Part shown: positions 9,244-18,188 of the stretch, piece after piece
How positions within the stretch are numbered: position 1 is the first letter of the stretch
Layout of the letters: every line of letters starts with the position of its first letter
Assembly (NCBI RefSeq): GCF_024205745.1
Contig: NZ_CP073117.1
Location: forward strand, 2,108,001 to 2,172,000
Length of the DNA stretch: 64,000 nucleotides
Reading direction: 5' to 3'
Source of the DNA: Neisseria subflava
Lineage (GTDB): Bacteria; Pseudomonadota; Gammaproteobacteria; Burkholderiales; Neisseriaceae
Made by a program: the position numbers and the translations under genes
Notes under the pieces: model-generated
The model's input: the letters and a program-made list of their open reading frames with translations, nothing else
Told to the model about the DNA's origin: nothing
Database searches by the model: none

Positions 9244-9597
9244 ATGGACATCCGCTATCTTGGCACAAGCAAACGCTATTCGGAAGCCGTCGTAGCCAAC
9301 GGCTTGGTTTTCCTCTCCGGCATGGTTCCGGAAAATCCTGAAGCCGATGCCAAAGCGCAAACTGAAAATGTTTTGGCGCAAATCGATTCATGGCTCGCAC
9401 AATGCCAATCCGACAAAGCCCATATTTTGGAGGCCACCATCTATCTGCCCGATATGAGCGACTACGCCGCCATGAACGAAGCCTGGGACGCATGGACAGC
9501 CCCTGAACGTGCTCCGGCTCGTGCCTGCGTGGAGGCGAAACTGGCTTCGCCCGACTGGAAGGTTGAAATCAAAATTACCGCCCTTCAAATCAAATAA
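9244..9597 (+). CDS. RidA/YjgF-family reactive intermediate deaminase
   Basis: A 117-residue trimeric enamine/imine deaminase of the RidA superfamily. The ATG at 9244 is preceded by TCAGGAGACAAC, a strong ribosome binding site; a longer in-frame reading from 9148 is not needed. VVANGLVFLSGMVPEN at the N-terminal side and the ligand-binding arginine segment (ERAPARACVEAKLASP) are as in the YjgF/YoaB-type branch. The exact subfamily, and therefore the substrate, is not certain. A paired DUS follows. Confidence 0.9.
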   Translation: MDIRYLGTSKRYSEAVVANGLVFLSGMVPENPEADAKAQTENVLAQIDSWLAQCQSDKAHILEATIYLPDMSDYAAMNEAWDAWTAPERAPARACVEAKLASPDWKVEIKITALQIK

Positions 9598-9609
9598 AGC
9601 ACAAATATC

Positions 9610-9663
9610 AGGCCGTCTGAAAACGCAGCTTCAACCAAGCAAACGCAGTTTTTCAGACGGCCT
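9610..9663. terminator. Paired-DUS terminator between the RidA gene and ttcA
   Basis: AGGCCGTCTGAAAA faces TTTTCAGACGGCCT across a 26-base spacer. The long loop makes it a weaker terminator than the compact pairs elsewhere. Confidence 0.6.
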
Positions 9664-9725
9664 TTATTCTTTTGCGGTACAATACCGCCCTTAAATTTTT
9701 CTATTATTTCAAAGCACAAACAGCC

Positions 9726-10685
9726 ATGTCAAAAAAAACCAAGCAAGAATTAGAAAACAACAAACTCAGCAAACGCCTGCGCCACGCCGTCGGCGATGCC
9801 ATTAACGATTTCAACATGATCGAGCCGGGCGACAAAATCATGGTCTGCCTCTCCGGCGGCAAAGACAGCTACGCCCTTTTAGATATTCTGCGCCAGCTTC
9901 AAGCCAGTGCACCGATTGATTTTGAACTGGTCGCCGTCAATCTCGACCAAAAACAGCCGGGCTTCCCCGAAGAAGTATTGCCGACCTATCTCGAAAGCAT
10001 CGGCGTCCCCTACAAAATCGTTGAAGAAGACACCTACTCGACAGTCAAACGCGTGTTGGACGAAGGTAAAACGACTTGCTCACTGTGCAGCCGCCTGCGC
10101 CGTGGTATTCTCTATCGCACTGCAAAAGAATTAGGCTGCACCAAAATCGCATTGGGGCACCACCGCGACGACATCCTCGCTACCATGTTCCTGAATATGT
10201 TTTACGGCGGCAAACTCAAAGCCATGCCGCCCAAGCTAGTGAGTGACAATGGCGAACATATCGTTATCCGTCCTCTCGCGTATGTTAAAGAGAAGGACTT
10301 GATCAAATACGCCGAGCTGAAGCAATTCCCAATTATCCCATGCAACCTCTGCGGCTCTCAGCCCAACTTGCAACGCCAAGTCATCGGTGACATGCTGCGC
10401 GATTGGGACAAACGTTTCCCCGGCCGTATTGAGTCTATGTTCTCCGCGCTGCAAAACGTCGTTCCATCACATTTGGCCGATACCGAACTTTTCGACTTTG
10501 TCGGCTTGGAACGTGGTCAAAGCCTGAAACACGGCGGCGACTTGGCGTTTGACAGCGAAAAAATGCCGGAACGTTTCTCTGACGGCAGAGAAGAAGACGA
10601 AAGCGAAATCAAAATCGAACCGCAAAAAGCCGAACGCAAAGTCATCAATATTTTGGCAAACAAACCCAAAACCTGCGGTATGTAA
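9726..10685 (+). CDS. ttcA: tRNA 2-thiocytidine(32) synthetase TtcA
   Basis: ATP- and Fe-S-dependent enzyme that thiolates cytidine 32 in tRNA. The PP-loop SGGKDS is near residue 45, and the two Cys-x-x-Cys pairs CSLC and CNLC ligate the iron-sulfur cluster. LGHHRDDI is the family's HHxxD segment. The start [14 protein letters not shown] at 9726 is preferred over the upstream in-frame codon at 9672, because it matches the usual N-terminus. The protein is 319 residues, normal for the family, with a charged non-conserved C-terminal tail. Confidence 0.95.
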   Translation: MSKKTKQELENNKLSKRLRHAVGDAINDFNMIEPGDKIMVCLSGGKDSYALLDILRQLQASAPIDFELVAVNLDQKQPGFPEEVLPTYLESIGVPYKIVEEDTYSTVKRVLDEGKTTCSLCSRLRRGILYRTAKELGCTKIALGHHRDDILATMFLNMFYGGKLKAMPPKLVSDNGEHIVIRPLAYVKEKDLIKYAELKQFPIIPCNLCGSQPNLQRQVIGDMLRDWDKRFPGRIESMFSALQNVVPSHLADTELFDFVGLERGQSLKHGGDLAFDSEKMPERFSDGREEDESEIKIEPQKAERKVINILANKPKTCGM

Positions 10686-10698
10686 ACGCGTTTAGACA

Positions 10699-10742
10699 TT
10701 CAGACGGCCTTTCGGTAGCTATTGACTGAAAGGCCGTCTGAA
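10699..10742. terminator. Paired-DUS terminator between ttcA and the TetR gene
   Basis: TTCAGACGGCCTTTC faces GAAAGGCCGTCTGAA (DUS arms extended by three pairs). It separates convergent genes. Confidence 0.75.
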
Positions 10743-10778
10743 TATTCACATTTGAAGTTTTTTCTATTCTTTTTTATC

Positions 10779-11399
10779 TTATTCTTTCCCTGACAAACCG
10801 TGCAGCAGCAACCCCAATATATCCTGCGGCAGCTTTTGCGGTGCAGCGGTATAAAGCGCAGTCAGTTGCGGATGGTGCATCAATATATCCGCCTGACGGA
10901 TGAACAGGTCGATGAGTTCGACCGGCAAATCGGGCTGAATCAGGCGGCGTTGTTGCAGGGTGTGGAAGAAACCGCGCATAAAGGCGTATTTTTCTTCGTT
11001 CAATTCGTGGAAAAACCGCTCCAGCTCCAAATCGGTATTCTCTTCAATGTCGCGCAGGAAAGCGGCGGAATAGAGTTCTTCAAACGATTGTTTTTGCAGG
11101 GCAAAAACGGTTTCAGCAGCTTCACGCAGGCTACATTGCCGTGCAAGCAGATTTTCAAATTCGGCACGGACTCGGTTTTTCTGCTCGGTAACGATTTCCT
11201 GCAAGAGCGCGTTTTTACCGCTGTAATATTTGTAAAAGGTAACGCGGCTGACGGCGGCCTCGGCGCAGATGCTGCCCACGGATACGGCGGAAAAGCCGTG
11301 TTCGCGGAACAGGCGGCGGGCGGTGTCGGCAATGGTTTGTTGTTTGCTGGCGTTCATGACATTAAGAAGATTTTGATTTTGTTCATAAAGGGCTTTCAT
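10779..11399 (-). CDS. TetR-family transcriptional regulator
   Basis: A 206-residue repressor-type protein. The N-terminal helix-turn-helix is seen in TIADTARRLFREHGFSAVSV and ICAEAAVSRVTFYKYY. The C-terminal two thirds form the helical ligand-binding domain. An alternative start at Met15 (11357) would fit the family N-terminus better. The gene is divergent from a TonB-dependent receptor, with a 386-bp shared upstream region containing a perfect short palindrome (11694-11705). It is therefore the likely local regulator of the receptor-MFS genes. The ligand is unknown. Confidence 0.88.
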   Translation of the reverse strand: MKALYEQNQNLLNVMNASKQQTIADTARRLFREHGFSAVSVGSICAEAAVSRVTFYKYYSGKNALLQEIVTEQKNRVRAEFENLLARQCSLREAAETVFALQKQSFEELYSAAFLRDIEENTDLELERFFHELNEEKYAFMRGFFHTLQQRRLIQPDLPVELIDLFIRQADILMHHPQLTALYTAAPQKLPQDILGLLLHGLSGKE

Positions 11400-11785
11400 T
11401 AAATTTATCCGTAAGCAGGATACTTATCATATTTCCCCACTGCGTCAATGGCAATACGGCGGCGTTTCAGACGGCCTCTTTCCTTATCCCTCCGCTCCAC
11501 CCTATGGATGAGGGCTGTCGGATGCTTAGCAGGCCAAATTCATAAAGGTTACAGAATCACTCTCCTCCCTAAAATAGGAGAAGGAATTTTTTTAGACAAT
11601 TTATTATAAGAGAGGAATTAAAGTGAATGATAAACACTTGCATTCCTGTTTTTTATTTCTTATACTTTACATTAATAGTTTATTTTATGTAAATGTGTAA
11701 ACACAAATATTTGCATACTGCCGAAGCGGTTGGATTATCTGATGTTCAATCAGCTCCGACGTATGCCGTCTGAAAGGATAAGGAA
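11400..11785. promoter_or_regulatory. Divergent regulatory region between TetR gene and TonB receptor gene
   Basis: This 386-bp spacer contains a reverse DUS (about 11466-11477) and an AT-rich block from 11590 to 11720 with inverted repeats. It ends with a DUS-like GCCGTCTGAAAGGATAAGGA, which overlaps the ribosome binding site AAGGATAAGGAA of the receptor gene. No clear sigma-70 hexamers stand out. TTTACAT (11666-11672) and ATGTAAA (11687-11693) form a second inverted repeat next to the candidate operator. Confidence 0.5.
11694..11705. promoter_or_regulatory. Candidate TetR operator palindrome
   Basis: TGTGTAAACACA is a perfect 5-2-5 palindrome located 80 bp before the receptor start and between two divergent genes. 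That is the usual position for a TetR-family operator. It is inferred from symmetry and location only. Confidence 0.45.
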
Positions 11786-13831
11786 ATGCAGAAACCCTCC
11801 CTCCGCCGCCTGCCGCTGCTGCTTGCTACCGCTTTCGCCTCCGAATGGATTTATGCCGCTGATGCGGCGCAAGATGCGGAACAGGTGCAGTTAGAAGAAG
11901 TCGTCGTAACCGGCGAACGCACCAACCGCAGCGGCTTTGAAACCGCCACGTCCAATCGCGTTTTCACCGTGCCGAACATCGACCGCAGCGGCCACAATCT
12001 TTCCGCAACCGACCTGCTCAAACAGACCGTGAACACGGTGGACTTGGGCAGCGGCAACGATTTGCCGACCGTGCGCGGCGTAGACGGCTCCGGCCCCGCC
12101 GTCGGCGCGGTGGCGTTTTTCGCGGGCACGAGGCCGCGCCTGAACCTCTCTATAGACGGCCGCTCCGCTACTTACAACGAATATGCCTTCGGCACGCAGT
12201 CGCTGTGGGACATGCAGCAGGTGGAAGTCTTGCGCGGGCCGCAAAGCCATGTGCGCGGGCAGAATGCGGTGGCGGGCGCGGTGGTGATGCGTTCCAAAGA
12301 CCCGACCGACGAATGGGAAGGCGCGCTGCGCTTGGGTTTGGGCAACCAAAAAACGCGCAACATCGCCGGCGTAGTGTCCGGCCCGATTGTGAAAAACAAC
12401 CTTGCCTTCAGATTGAGCGCGGAGCGGCAGCAGCGCGAAAGTTACGAGCCGTTCGTGTCCTACGAACCGACCGGCAACCCACGTCGCGTGGAAAACACCA
12501 ACGTGCGCTTCAAACTCCTGCTCACGCCCGAAAACCATCCCGATTTTTACAGCCGCCTGACGCTGAACCACATCCGTTCGCGCGCGCCGCAAAACGAAAT
12601 CATGGGCAATACCGCCAGCCGCCGTTTTTTAAAAGAAAAGCCCGTGTTCGTAACCGGCTCAACATCGGGCATCTGGGACGTATCGTGGCAGCTTAACGAC
12701 TATCTGAAACTGGAAAACAAACTGGTTTACGGCCGCTACCACAACGAGCGGCTGCACCTGCCGATGACCGTCAGCCCGCAAGGCGTGCCCGCCGAACTCA
12801 AAGGCCGCGAACTGCAATGGGAGCCAGTATTGCATTTTTCCAACAAAGGCCGTCTGAAAGGCCTTGCCGGACTGCACTATTTCCGCAGCAAACAAGACGA
12901 ATGGGTAGATATCCGTAGCATCGGCGGCCGCAACACCTTTGACGACCGCAACAGCGTGCACGCCCTGTTTGCCGAAACCACATACAGCCCCAGCGAAAAA
13001 TGGGACATCACAGCCGCCGCCCGCCTTGAAAAAGAAACGCACAAAAGAAGCGGCGGCAGCGGCGCACTGCACCTTGATTTAGACAAAGGCCAGACCGTGT
13101 TCCTGCCCAAAATCGACATTGCCTTCAAACCCACCGACCAATGGGTCAGCGGCATCAAAGCCGCACGCGGCTACAACCCCGGCGGCGCGGGCATCACCTT
13201 CGGCCGCCCCGTCGTAACCTACACTTATGAACCCGAATATGTGAACAACTACGAGTGGTACACCCGCTGGCGCAGCGCAGACCGCCGCCTGCAACTCTCC
13301 GGCAACCTGTTCCTGAACCACTACCGCGACATGCAGCTCCCCTTCTATCTCGGCATCAACTCCGTCGTCATCCGCAACGCCAAAAAAGTCCACACCTACG
13401 GCGCAGAACTCGCCGCCGACTGGCAGACCACCGACAGCCTGAAACTCACCACCGGACTGGGACTGCTCAACACCAAAATCAAAAGCTATCCCTACAGCGG
13501 CATCGAAGGCAACAAACTCGGCCGCGCACCCAAATACACCGCCAACATTGGCGTGAAATACCTGAACGACAAAGGCTGGGAAGCCGGCGGCGACGTGCGC
13601 TTCTACGGCGACTACTACTCCGCCGCCGACAATGCCGAATCAGGCAAAATCGGCGCATACAACCAAGTCAACCTCTACACCGCCTACAACTTCAAACAAG
13701 GCCGCATCTCGCTCTACGCCGACAACGTGTTCAACCGCCGCCGCCCCATATTCATTTCCAGCGCCGACCGCCAAGACGCACTCTACCAACGCCCCAGAAG
13801 CGTAGGTGTGAGCGCGGAATGGAAGTTTTAG
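11786..13831 (+). CDS. TonB-dependent outer-membrane receptor, probable siderophore receptor
   Basis: A 681-residue TonB-dependent receptor. The signal peptide ends around ALA-type residues (YAADA), followed by a TonB box-like EEVVVTGE at about 36-43. A plug domain covers about 50-165 (VEVLRGPQSHVRGQNAVAGA is the conserved plug end), and a 22-strand barrel ends in the terminal Phe of SVGVSAEWKF. It is GC-rich compared with flanking genes, suggesting acquisition. It is divergent from a TetR gene and followed by an unknown protein and an RhtX/FptX-type MFS transporter, the usual partner for taking siderophores across the inner membrane. The substrate is unknown; xenosiderophore uptake is the best guess. 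Confidence 0.88.
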   Translation: MQKPSLRRLPLLLATAFASEWIYAADAAQDAEQVQLEEVVVTGERTNRSGFETATSNRVFTVPNIDRSGHNLSATDLLKQTVNTVDLGSGNDLPTVRGVDGSGPAVGAVAFFAGTRPRLNLSIDGRSATYNEYAFGTQSLWDMQQVEVLRGPQSHVRGQNAVAGAVVMRSKDPTDEWEGALRLGLGNQKTRNIAGVVSGPIVKNNLAFRLSAERQQRESYEPFVSYEPTGNPRRVENTNVRFKLLLTPENHPDFYSRLTLNHIRSRAPQNEIMGNTASRRFLKEKPVFVTGSTSGIWDVSWQLNDYLKLENKLVYGRYHNERLHLPMTVSPQGVPAELKGRELQWEPVLHFSNKGRLKGLAGLHYFRSKQDEWVDIRSIGGRNTFDDRNSVHALFAETTYSPSEKWDITAAARLEKETHKRSGGSGALHLDLDKGQTVFLPKIDIAFKPTDQWVSGIKAARGYNPGGAGITFGRPVVTYTYEPEYVNNYEWYTRWRSADRRLQLSGNLFLNHYRDMQLPFYLGINSVVIRNAKKVHTYGAELAADWQTTDSLKLTTGLGLLNTKIKSYPYSGIEGNKLGRAPKYTANIGVKYLNDKGWEAGGDVRFYGDYYSAADNAESGKIGAYNQVNLYTAYNFKQGRISLYADNVFNRRRPIFISSADRQDALYQRPRSVGVSAEWKF

Positions 13832-13949
13832 GCGGGGCTGAAATGATGGAGGCCGTCTGAAACTATCGTAGATCAAGCATCAATGCTCTACCTACGGTTA
13901 CTGGAATAACGAAGGTCAGCTGAAACGGCCGTAACAACCGATTATCGTC

Positions 13950-14069
13950 ATTCCCGCACAGGCGGGAATCCAGAATGAAGCCTCGAAGGTACTTCTTTAT
14001 CCGATAAGTTTCTATACGGATAGGTTTGGATTCTCGCCTGTACGGGGGTAGCGAAGCGGACTTGCGTAA
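13950..14069. repeat. dRS3 / NIME-type Neisseria intergenic repeat
   Basis: ATTCCCGCACAGGCGGGAAT at 13950-13969 fits the dRS3 rule (ATTCCC, 8 bases, GGGAAT) exactly. About 60 bp of RS-like sequence follow, then a degenerate copy (GGATTCTCGCCTGTACGGG, near 14029-14047). Such mosaics are well known in pathogenic Neisseria as recombination and phage (Nf) integration targets. It lies between the receptor gene and the next gene of the locus. Confidence 0.75.
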
Positions 14070-14145
14070 GCTAATGACGGCACAAGAAGTCTAATCATCA
14101 ATATCCAACCTGCGCCTGCTCCCCAAAAACATCCAAAGGAATCCC

Positions 14146-14544
14146 ATGCACTACTTCACCCCTGCCAAAACCCTGCCCGAAGGTACCATCTACCTGACCG
14201 ACCTGACCCACGTCGCTGACTTTTCCGACTGGCTGGCAGAATTCGAAACCCTGTTAAACCAAAACCGCCGCTTCGCCACCGTCTGCACCCCGATGCGGCG
14301 GCAGGTGAGCGACGAACAGCGCATTGCCGACCGCAAAACCTACATCGAATGGATAAAGGCACACCGGCCGCAACTCGCCGAACACTGCGCTGCCATGCTC
14401 CTCATCGAACCCGACGCGGCGCAACTGGCATTCTTCCGCGAACAATCGTCCAAACTCGCCCCCGCACTGGGCGTGAACTATATCGTCGAAGCAGATGAAA
14501 CAACCGCCCTGCTTCGCGCAGAAGAAGCGTTGAAGGCTGTCTAA
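14146..14544 (+). CDS. Hypothetical protein in siderophore-type locus
   Basis: A 132-residue soluble protein with no signal peptide and no recognised motif. It alternates strands and helices (FATVCTPMRRQVSDEQRIAD near 44-63 and AAMLLIEPDAAQLAFFREQS in the middle), which would suit a small alpha/beta fold. The RBS-like AAAGGAAT lies in front of the ATG. It sits between the TonB-dependent receptor and the MFS transporter on the same strand, so a helper role in the same uptake system (substrate release or sensing) is possible. High GC matches its neighbours. Confidence 0.7.
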   Translation: MHYFTPAKTLPEGTIYLTDLTHVADFSDWLAEFETLLNQNRRFATVCTPMRRQVSDEQRIADRKTYIEWIKAHRPQLAEHCAAMLLIEPDAAQLAFFREQSSKLAPALGVNYIVEADETTALLRAEEALKAV

Positions 14545-14656
14545 AAAAATACTAGACCCATTACTTACGGGTCTTAAATACAAATCAACTATTGCTACCC
14601 AATGTGTTCAGACGGCCTTGTACCTTTATTCGCCTCATTCTCAGAAGAATCATGTG

Positions 14657-15892
14657 ATGTTCGACAATCAGACTTCCCCAAACTCACGCGACTGGCTGCT
14701 GCTTATCTGCGGCAGTACCTACAAATTCACGCTGACCGGTTTTTATCTGGTCGCGCTGGTCGCTATTTTGAAAAACCACGGTTACAGCCTGAACCAACTG
14801 AGCTGGATACATTTAATCGGCGGTATCGAAGCGGCGAAGGTGTTGTTTGCCGCGCTGATGGAGCGACAGCCGGCGGGGCGGTTCGGGCGGTTTCGCGGCT
14901 GGCTGCTGGCGGCGACACTGGGGCTTTCGGCAGTGTTCGGGCTAATAGCCTGCACCGACATAACGCAGAACTTCGCGCTGCTTCTGGTCTGCTGCGTTTT
15001 GCTCTCGGCCATGTCGGCGGTGTACGGCTGCGCGATGCTGGGCTTGTCGTGCATCGTCCTTCCGCACCGCGAACGCGGTTTCGGCGGCGTGATTCAGACG
15101 ATGGCGGCGCGCGGCGGCAAGATGATAGGCGGCGCGCTGGTATTGTGGCTGTATCAGGAATACGGGCAGACGGCGGCGGTAGGCTTTATGCTGGCGTTCA
15201 GCCTGCTGATGTTGCTGCAACTCTTGTGCTACCGCGAGCCGGACAGCCCGACGGCGCAAGGCAGTTGGACGGCGTTGGCAGCGCGGCTGGTTTCCTTTTG
15301 GCGGCGGCCTGAAACGGGCTGGCGGTGGCTGGTTTTACTGTTTGCCGTTGCCGCGCCGTATGCATTTGCGGCGGCGACTTTTGTGCCTAAGCTGGCGGAT
15401 TTGGGCTTTTCCCCGAAACAGACGGGCGGGATTCTGGCGGTGGGTATTCCTGTTGCCTGCCTGATTGTTACGCCGCTATCGGGCTGGTTTTCACGCAATT
15501 ATCCGCGCCGCAAACTCGTGTTCCTGCTCTACGCGCTGCAACTGCCGCTTTTGGTGTCCATGACCGCCATCGACGTGCTCGCCCGCGTTCACCCTTGGCT
15601 GCCGCCCGCGCAAATCATCGCCCTGAGTCTGAGCTACACGCTGCTGCTGCCGGTAATACTGGCTTTGGTGATGGATAAATCCGACCGCGCCACCGCCGCA
15701 TTCGACAGCAGCCTGCAATTCTCCGTGGTTCTGCTCGGCAGTTACGCGGCCGGTTTTTCCGCCCTGCGGCTGGCCAAGGCTATTGGTTATACGGATGCGT
15801 ATTGGGTTGCAGTGTACTTAGCTGTATTGGTAGGCCTGCTTTTATATTTGAATAAAAATTTATTTAATTATCCACAGCGTGATTCACAATAA
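14657..15892 (+). CDS. RhtX/FptX-family MFS transporter
   Basis: A 411-residue inner-membrane carrier with twelve predicted helices. The MFS-type FGRFRGW loop after helix 2 and the overall pattern fit the RhtX/FptX siderophore transporters that import rhizobactin or pyochelin complexes. The ATG at 14657 is chosen because AGAAG lies 9 bases upstream; an in-frame TTG at 14618 has no such site and lies in a DUS. It follows the receptor and the unknown protein on the same strand. Together they would carry a substrate across both membranes, with TonB energising the first step. Confidence 0.85.
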   Translation: MFDNQTSPNSRDWLLLICGSTYKFTLTGFYLVALVAILKNHGYSLNQLSWIHLIGGIEAAKVLFAALMERQPAGRFGRFRGWLLAATLGLSAVFGLIACTDITQNFALLLVCCVLLSAMSAVYGCAMLGLSCIVLPHRERGFGGVIQTMAARGGKMIGGALVLWLYQEYGQTAAVGFMLAFSLLMLLQLLCYREPDSPTAQGSWTALAARLVSFWRRPETGWRWLVLLFAVAAPYAFAAATFVPKLADLGFSPKQTGGILAVGIPVACLIVTPLSGWFSRNYPRRKLVFLLYALQLPLLVSMTAIDVLARVHPWLPPAQIIALSLSYTLLLPVILALVMDKSDRATAAFDSSLQFSVVLLGSYAAGFSALRLAKAIGYTDAYWVAVYLAVLVGLLLYLNKNLFNYPQRDSQ

Positions 15893-16034
15893 TGAGTTCA
15901 GATATTTACCCATCAATTTTAATTGAATGCTCCTCCGGATAATTTTTCATTTTATTGCACAATCTCTCAAAAAATATAACAAAAAGTGCCCATAATACTG
16001 CCGTTATTACACTCTTAAATTCAAAAGGAACCTC

Positions 16035-16523
16035 ATGACTGCTGTTCTCATAGTTCTCGGCTTGATCGCCATTGTTGTCGGTATTTTGGGAACGATTTAC
16101 CCTGCCTTGCCTGGATTGGGCTTGATGTTTGGTGGCGCATGGTTGTTGGGTTATGCCGGCGATTATCAAGTGTTTGGCTCGGGTACGCTGACCTTTTTGG
16201 CCATCGTTGCCGTATTCGGTACTGCGATGGACTATGTGGCGGGCGCATTGGGTGCAAAATATACAGGCGCAAGTAAAACCGCGGTTTGGGGTGCATTTAT
16301 CGGCGGCATCGTCGGCGCATTCTTCTCCATTCCCGGCTTGTTGCTCGGCCCGTTGACCGGCGCGGCCATCGGCGAATTTATCGCACGCAAAGACACATGG
16401 CAGGCAGGCAAAGTCGGTATCGGTACGTTTATCGGCTTCATCATCGGTACCGTAGCTAAAATCGGCTGCGCATTAACTATTGCACTGACTATCCTGTTTG
16501 TTTGGTTAGCCTCATTCTTCTAA
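16035..16523 (+). CDS. DUF456-family membrane protein
   Basis: A 162-residue Gly/Ala-rich membrane protein with four to five helices and the repeated GxxxG-type packing of DUF456 (GTIYPALPGLGLMFGGAWLL near 19-38; GAFFSIPGLLLGPLTGAAIG in the middle). The family is widespread and has no firm function. A good ribosome binding site (AAAAGGAACC) precedes the ATG. It is transcribed alone and ends at a paired DUS shared with the convergent YecA gene. Confidence 0.88.
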   Translation: MTAVLIVLGLIAIVVGILGTIYPALPGLGLMFGGAWLLGYAGDYQVFGSGTLTFLAIVAVFGTAMDYVAGALGAKYTGASKTAVWGAFIGGIVGAFFSIPGLLLGPLTGAAIGEFIARKDTWQAGKVGIGTFIGFIIGTVAKIGCALTIALTILFVWLASFF

Positions 16524-16535
16524 ACAAAAAACATT

Positions 16536-16574
16536 AAAGGCCGTCTGAATTTCAAGCATTCAGACGGCCTTTTT
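16536..16574. terminator. Paired-DUS terminator between DUF456 and YecA genes
   Basis: AAAGGCCGTCTGAA faces TTCAGACGGCCTTT with an 11-base loop and T-runs. It is bidirectional, between convergent genes. Confidence 0.8.
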
Positions 16575-16584
16575 ATTTCATGGT

Positions 16585-17244
16585 TTATTTACCGCAGCAG
16601 GCTTTGTATTTTTTACCGTTGCCACACGGACAAGGATCGTTGCGACCTACTTTTTCGCCTTCACGGCGTACGGTTTGCGGTTTATTGATGATGGCCTGCC
16701 AGTACCAGTAAATATCAAGCAGGACATGCGGCAAGTCAGATTCCAGTTGGGTCAGCTCTTTTTCATTCAGATGCAAGATGACTTCGCCGTTTTCCTCGTC
16801 GTCATAAATACCACCCAAAGCCATAATCGGATAGAACAAATCTTCAAACTCTTCCTGATTGACTGCTTCAAACCAATCGGTAGGCACAATATCCAGTGCG
16901 TAAAGGTAGGCGTTACACCAAGTGTAGAAATCCGGATTGCCGGCTTCATCTTCATAAAACCACAAATCAGGCAGAATTTTTTCGTTGAGCTTCATGCGCA
17001 TATCGGCGGCCATTGCCATAACCAAACGTTCGATTTCAGTGCGCTCTTTGGCATCAAACAAAGATTCCTCACCCAAAATCTCTGGCAGCCAGTTGGTCGG
17101 ATTCAAAGCATCCGGACCGCTCAATAAAGCCATCATAAAACCTTGAACTTCATCACAACGCATGGTGTTGTGGGCTTCAGATTTGGCATCCAACAATTCC
17201 ATCAATCGGCTGCGTGCCGCTTCATCAAAAGTCAGTATTTGCAT
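16585..17244 (-). CDS. YecA/UPF0149-family protein with SEC-C zinc motif
   Basis: A 219-residue protein. Residues 1-190 match the helical YecA/UPF0149 domain ([40 protein letters not shown]). The last 20 residues form the SEC-C metal-binding motif [20 protein letters not shown], as at the end of SecA. The motif binds zinc or iron and often contacts ribosomes or nascent chains. The ribosome binding site AAGGAACAAAA supports the start. The precise role is not known. Confidence 0.88.
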   Translation of the reverse strand: MQILTFDEAARSRLMELLDAKSEAHNTMRCDEVQGFMMALLSGPDALNPTNWLPEILGEESLFDAKERTEIERLVMAMAADMRMKLNEKILPDLWFYEDEAGNPDFYTWCNAYLYALDIVPTDWFEAVNQEEFEDLFYPIMALGGIYDDEENGEVILHLNEKELTQLESDLPHVLLDIYWYWQAIINKPQTVRREGEKVGRNDPCPCGNGKKYKACCGK

Positions 17245-17278
17245 TTTTGTTCCTTAAAATAAAATCGTATTATTGTTT

Positions 17279-18079
17279 TCAGACGGCCTGGGCATGGATA
17301 CGCTGCCGCATTTGTTCAAACAGACAAACCGTTGCCGCCATCGCGACATTCAAGGATTCGGTTTGCCCCAACATGGGGATTTTGACACAGGCATCGGCCT
17401 TCTCTTTTACCGTTTCACTCACGCCGCTGCCTTCGTTGCCAAATACCCAAGCACAGGGTTGACTGAGGTCCATCTCATACAAACCGATATTGCGACCGCC
17501 CAAGGCAGTTGCCCAAATTTGATGCTGATACGTTTTCATCCAAGCGGATAATTCCACTCGGCTGAAAATAGACAGCAGAAAATGCGCACCCATCCCCGCT
17601 CGCAACACTTTGGGCGACCAGATATCCACGGAATCATTGCCGCACACAATTTGCCTGACTCCGGCCGCTGCCGCGCTACGCAAAATCGTGCCTGCATTAC
17701 CGGGGTCTTGTACCCGCTCCAATACCACGCAATCGCCGTCTGAAGGCAAACCTGCCTGCTGCGGAATATCAATCCAAGTCATCACATCATCGGCATCGGT
17801 CAGACTGGTGATTTTAGACAGTGCTTCGTTACCGACCCAAGTAATCAATCCCTCATCCAACTGCGCCGTAATTTCTTGAATTTCAATATGTTGCTGTTTC
17901 TTTTCAGGCAGATACACCTGTTTGGGCGTACCTCCGCTTTGCAAATAAGTTTGCAGCAGATGTACACCTTCCAATACGGTTTCACCGCTTTCGCGCCTTG
18001 CTTTAGCCTGCGTCAGCAGACGGAATAAATGTTTGAGCTGTTCGTTTTGAGCAGAGGTAATCAGTTTCATGGAGCGCAT
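17279..18079 (-). CDS. TrmH/SpoU-family RNA 2'-O-methyltransferase
   Basis: A 266-residue SAM-dependent RNA ribose methyltransferase with the SPOUT trefoil-knot fold. The family motifs are LERVQDPGNAGTILRSAAAA (motif 1), WVFGNEGSGVS (motif 2) and IPMLGQTESLNVAMAATVCL (motif 3). The N-terminal L30e-like region (MKLITSAQNEQLKHLFRLL) suggests an rRNA target of RlmB type, though the position cannot be told. Met1 (18079) or Met4 (18070) may be the start; neither has a clear ribosome binding site. Its 3' end overlaps a DUS near 17277-17288. Confidence 0.9.
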   Translation of the reverse strand: MRSMKLITSAQNEQLKHLFRLLTQAKARRESGETVLEGVHLLQTYLQSGGTPKQVYLPEKKQQHIEIQEITAQLDEGLITWVGNEALSKITSLTDADDVMTWIDIPQQAGLPSDGDCVVLERVQDPGNAGTILRSAAAAGVRQIVCGNDSVDIWSPKVLRAGMGAHFLLSIFSRVELSAWMKTYQHQIWATALGGRNIGLYEMDLSQPCAWVFGNEGSGVSETVKEKADACVKIPMLGQTESLNVAMAATVCLFEQMRQRIHAQAV

Positions 18080-18143
18080 TATAACTGTTTTAACTTCCTT
18101 GAAGCCATGCTTTCAGACGGCCTGACGGTTTTGCTTCGAAAAT

Positions 18144-18173
18144 AAAAAACCCTTGCAATGAAGCAAGGGTTTT
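18144..18173 (-). terminator. Intrinsic terminator after rseA
   Basis: On the minus strand AAAACCCTTGC pairs with GCAAGGGTTTT, followed by a T-rich run. It ends the rpoE-rseA transcript. Confidence 0.8.
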
Positions 18174-18188
18174 ACATGATTTCATTTT

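Noticed and set aside
11891-12592. 233-codon frame antisense to the TonB-dependent receptor
   Set aside because: Shadow of a GC-rich coding region; Arg/Ala/Val-rich product without motifs.
14602-15312. 236-codon frame overlapping the MFS transporter in another frame
   Set aside because: Arg/Gly-rich product with no hydrophobic segments; the MFS frame has proper membrane helices and a ribosome binding site.
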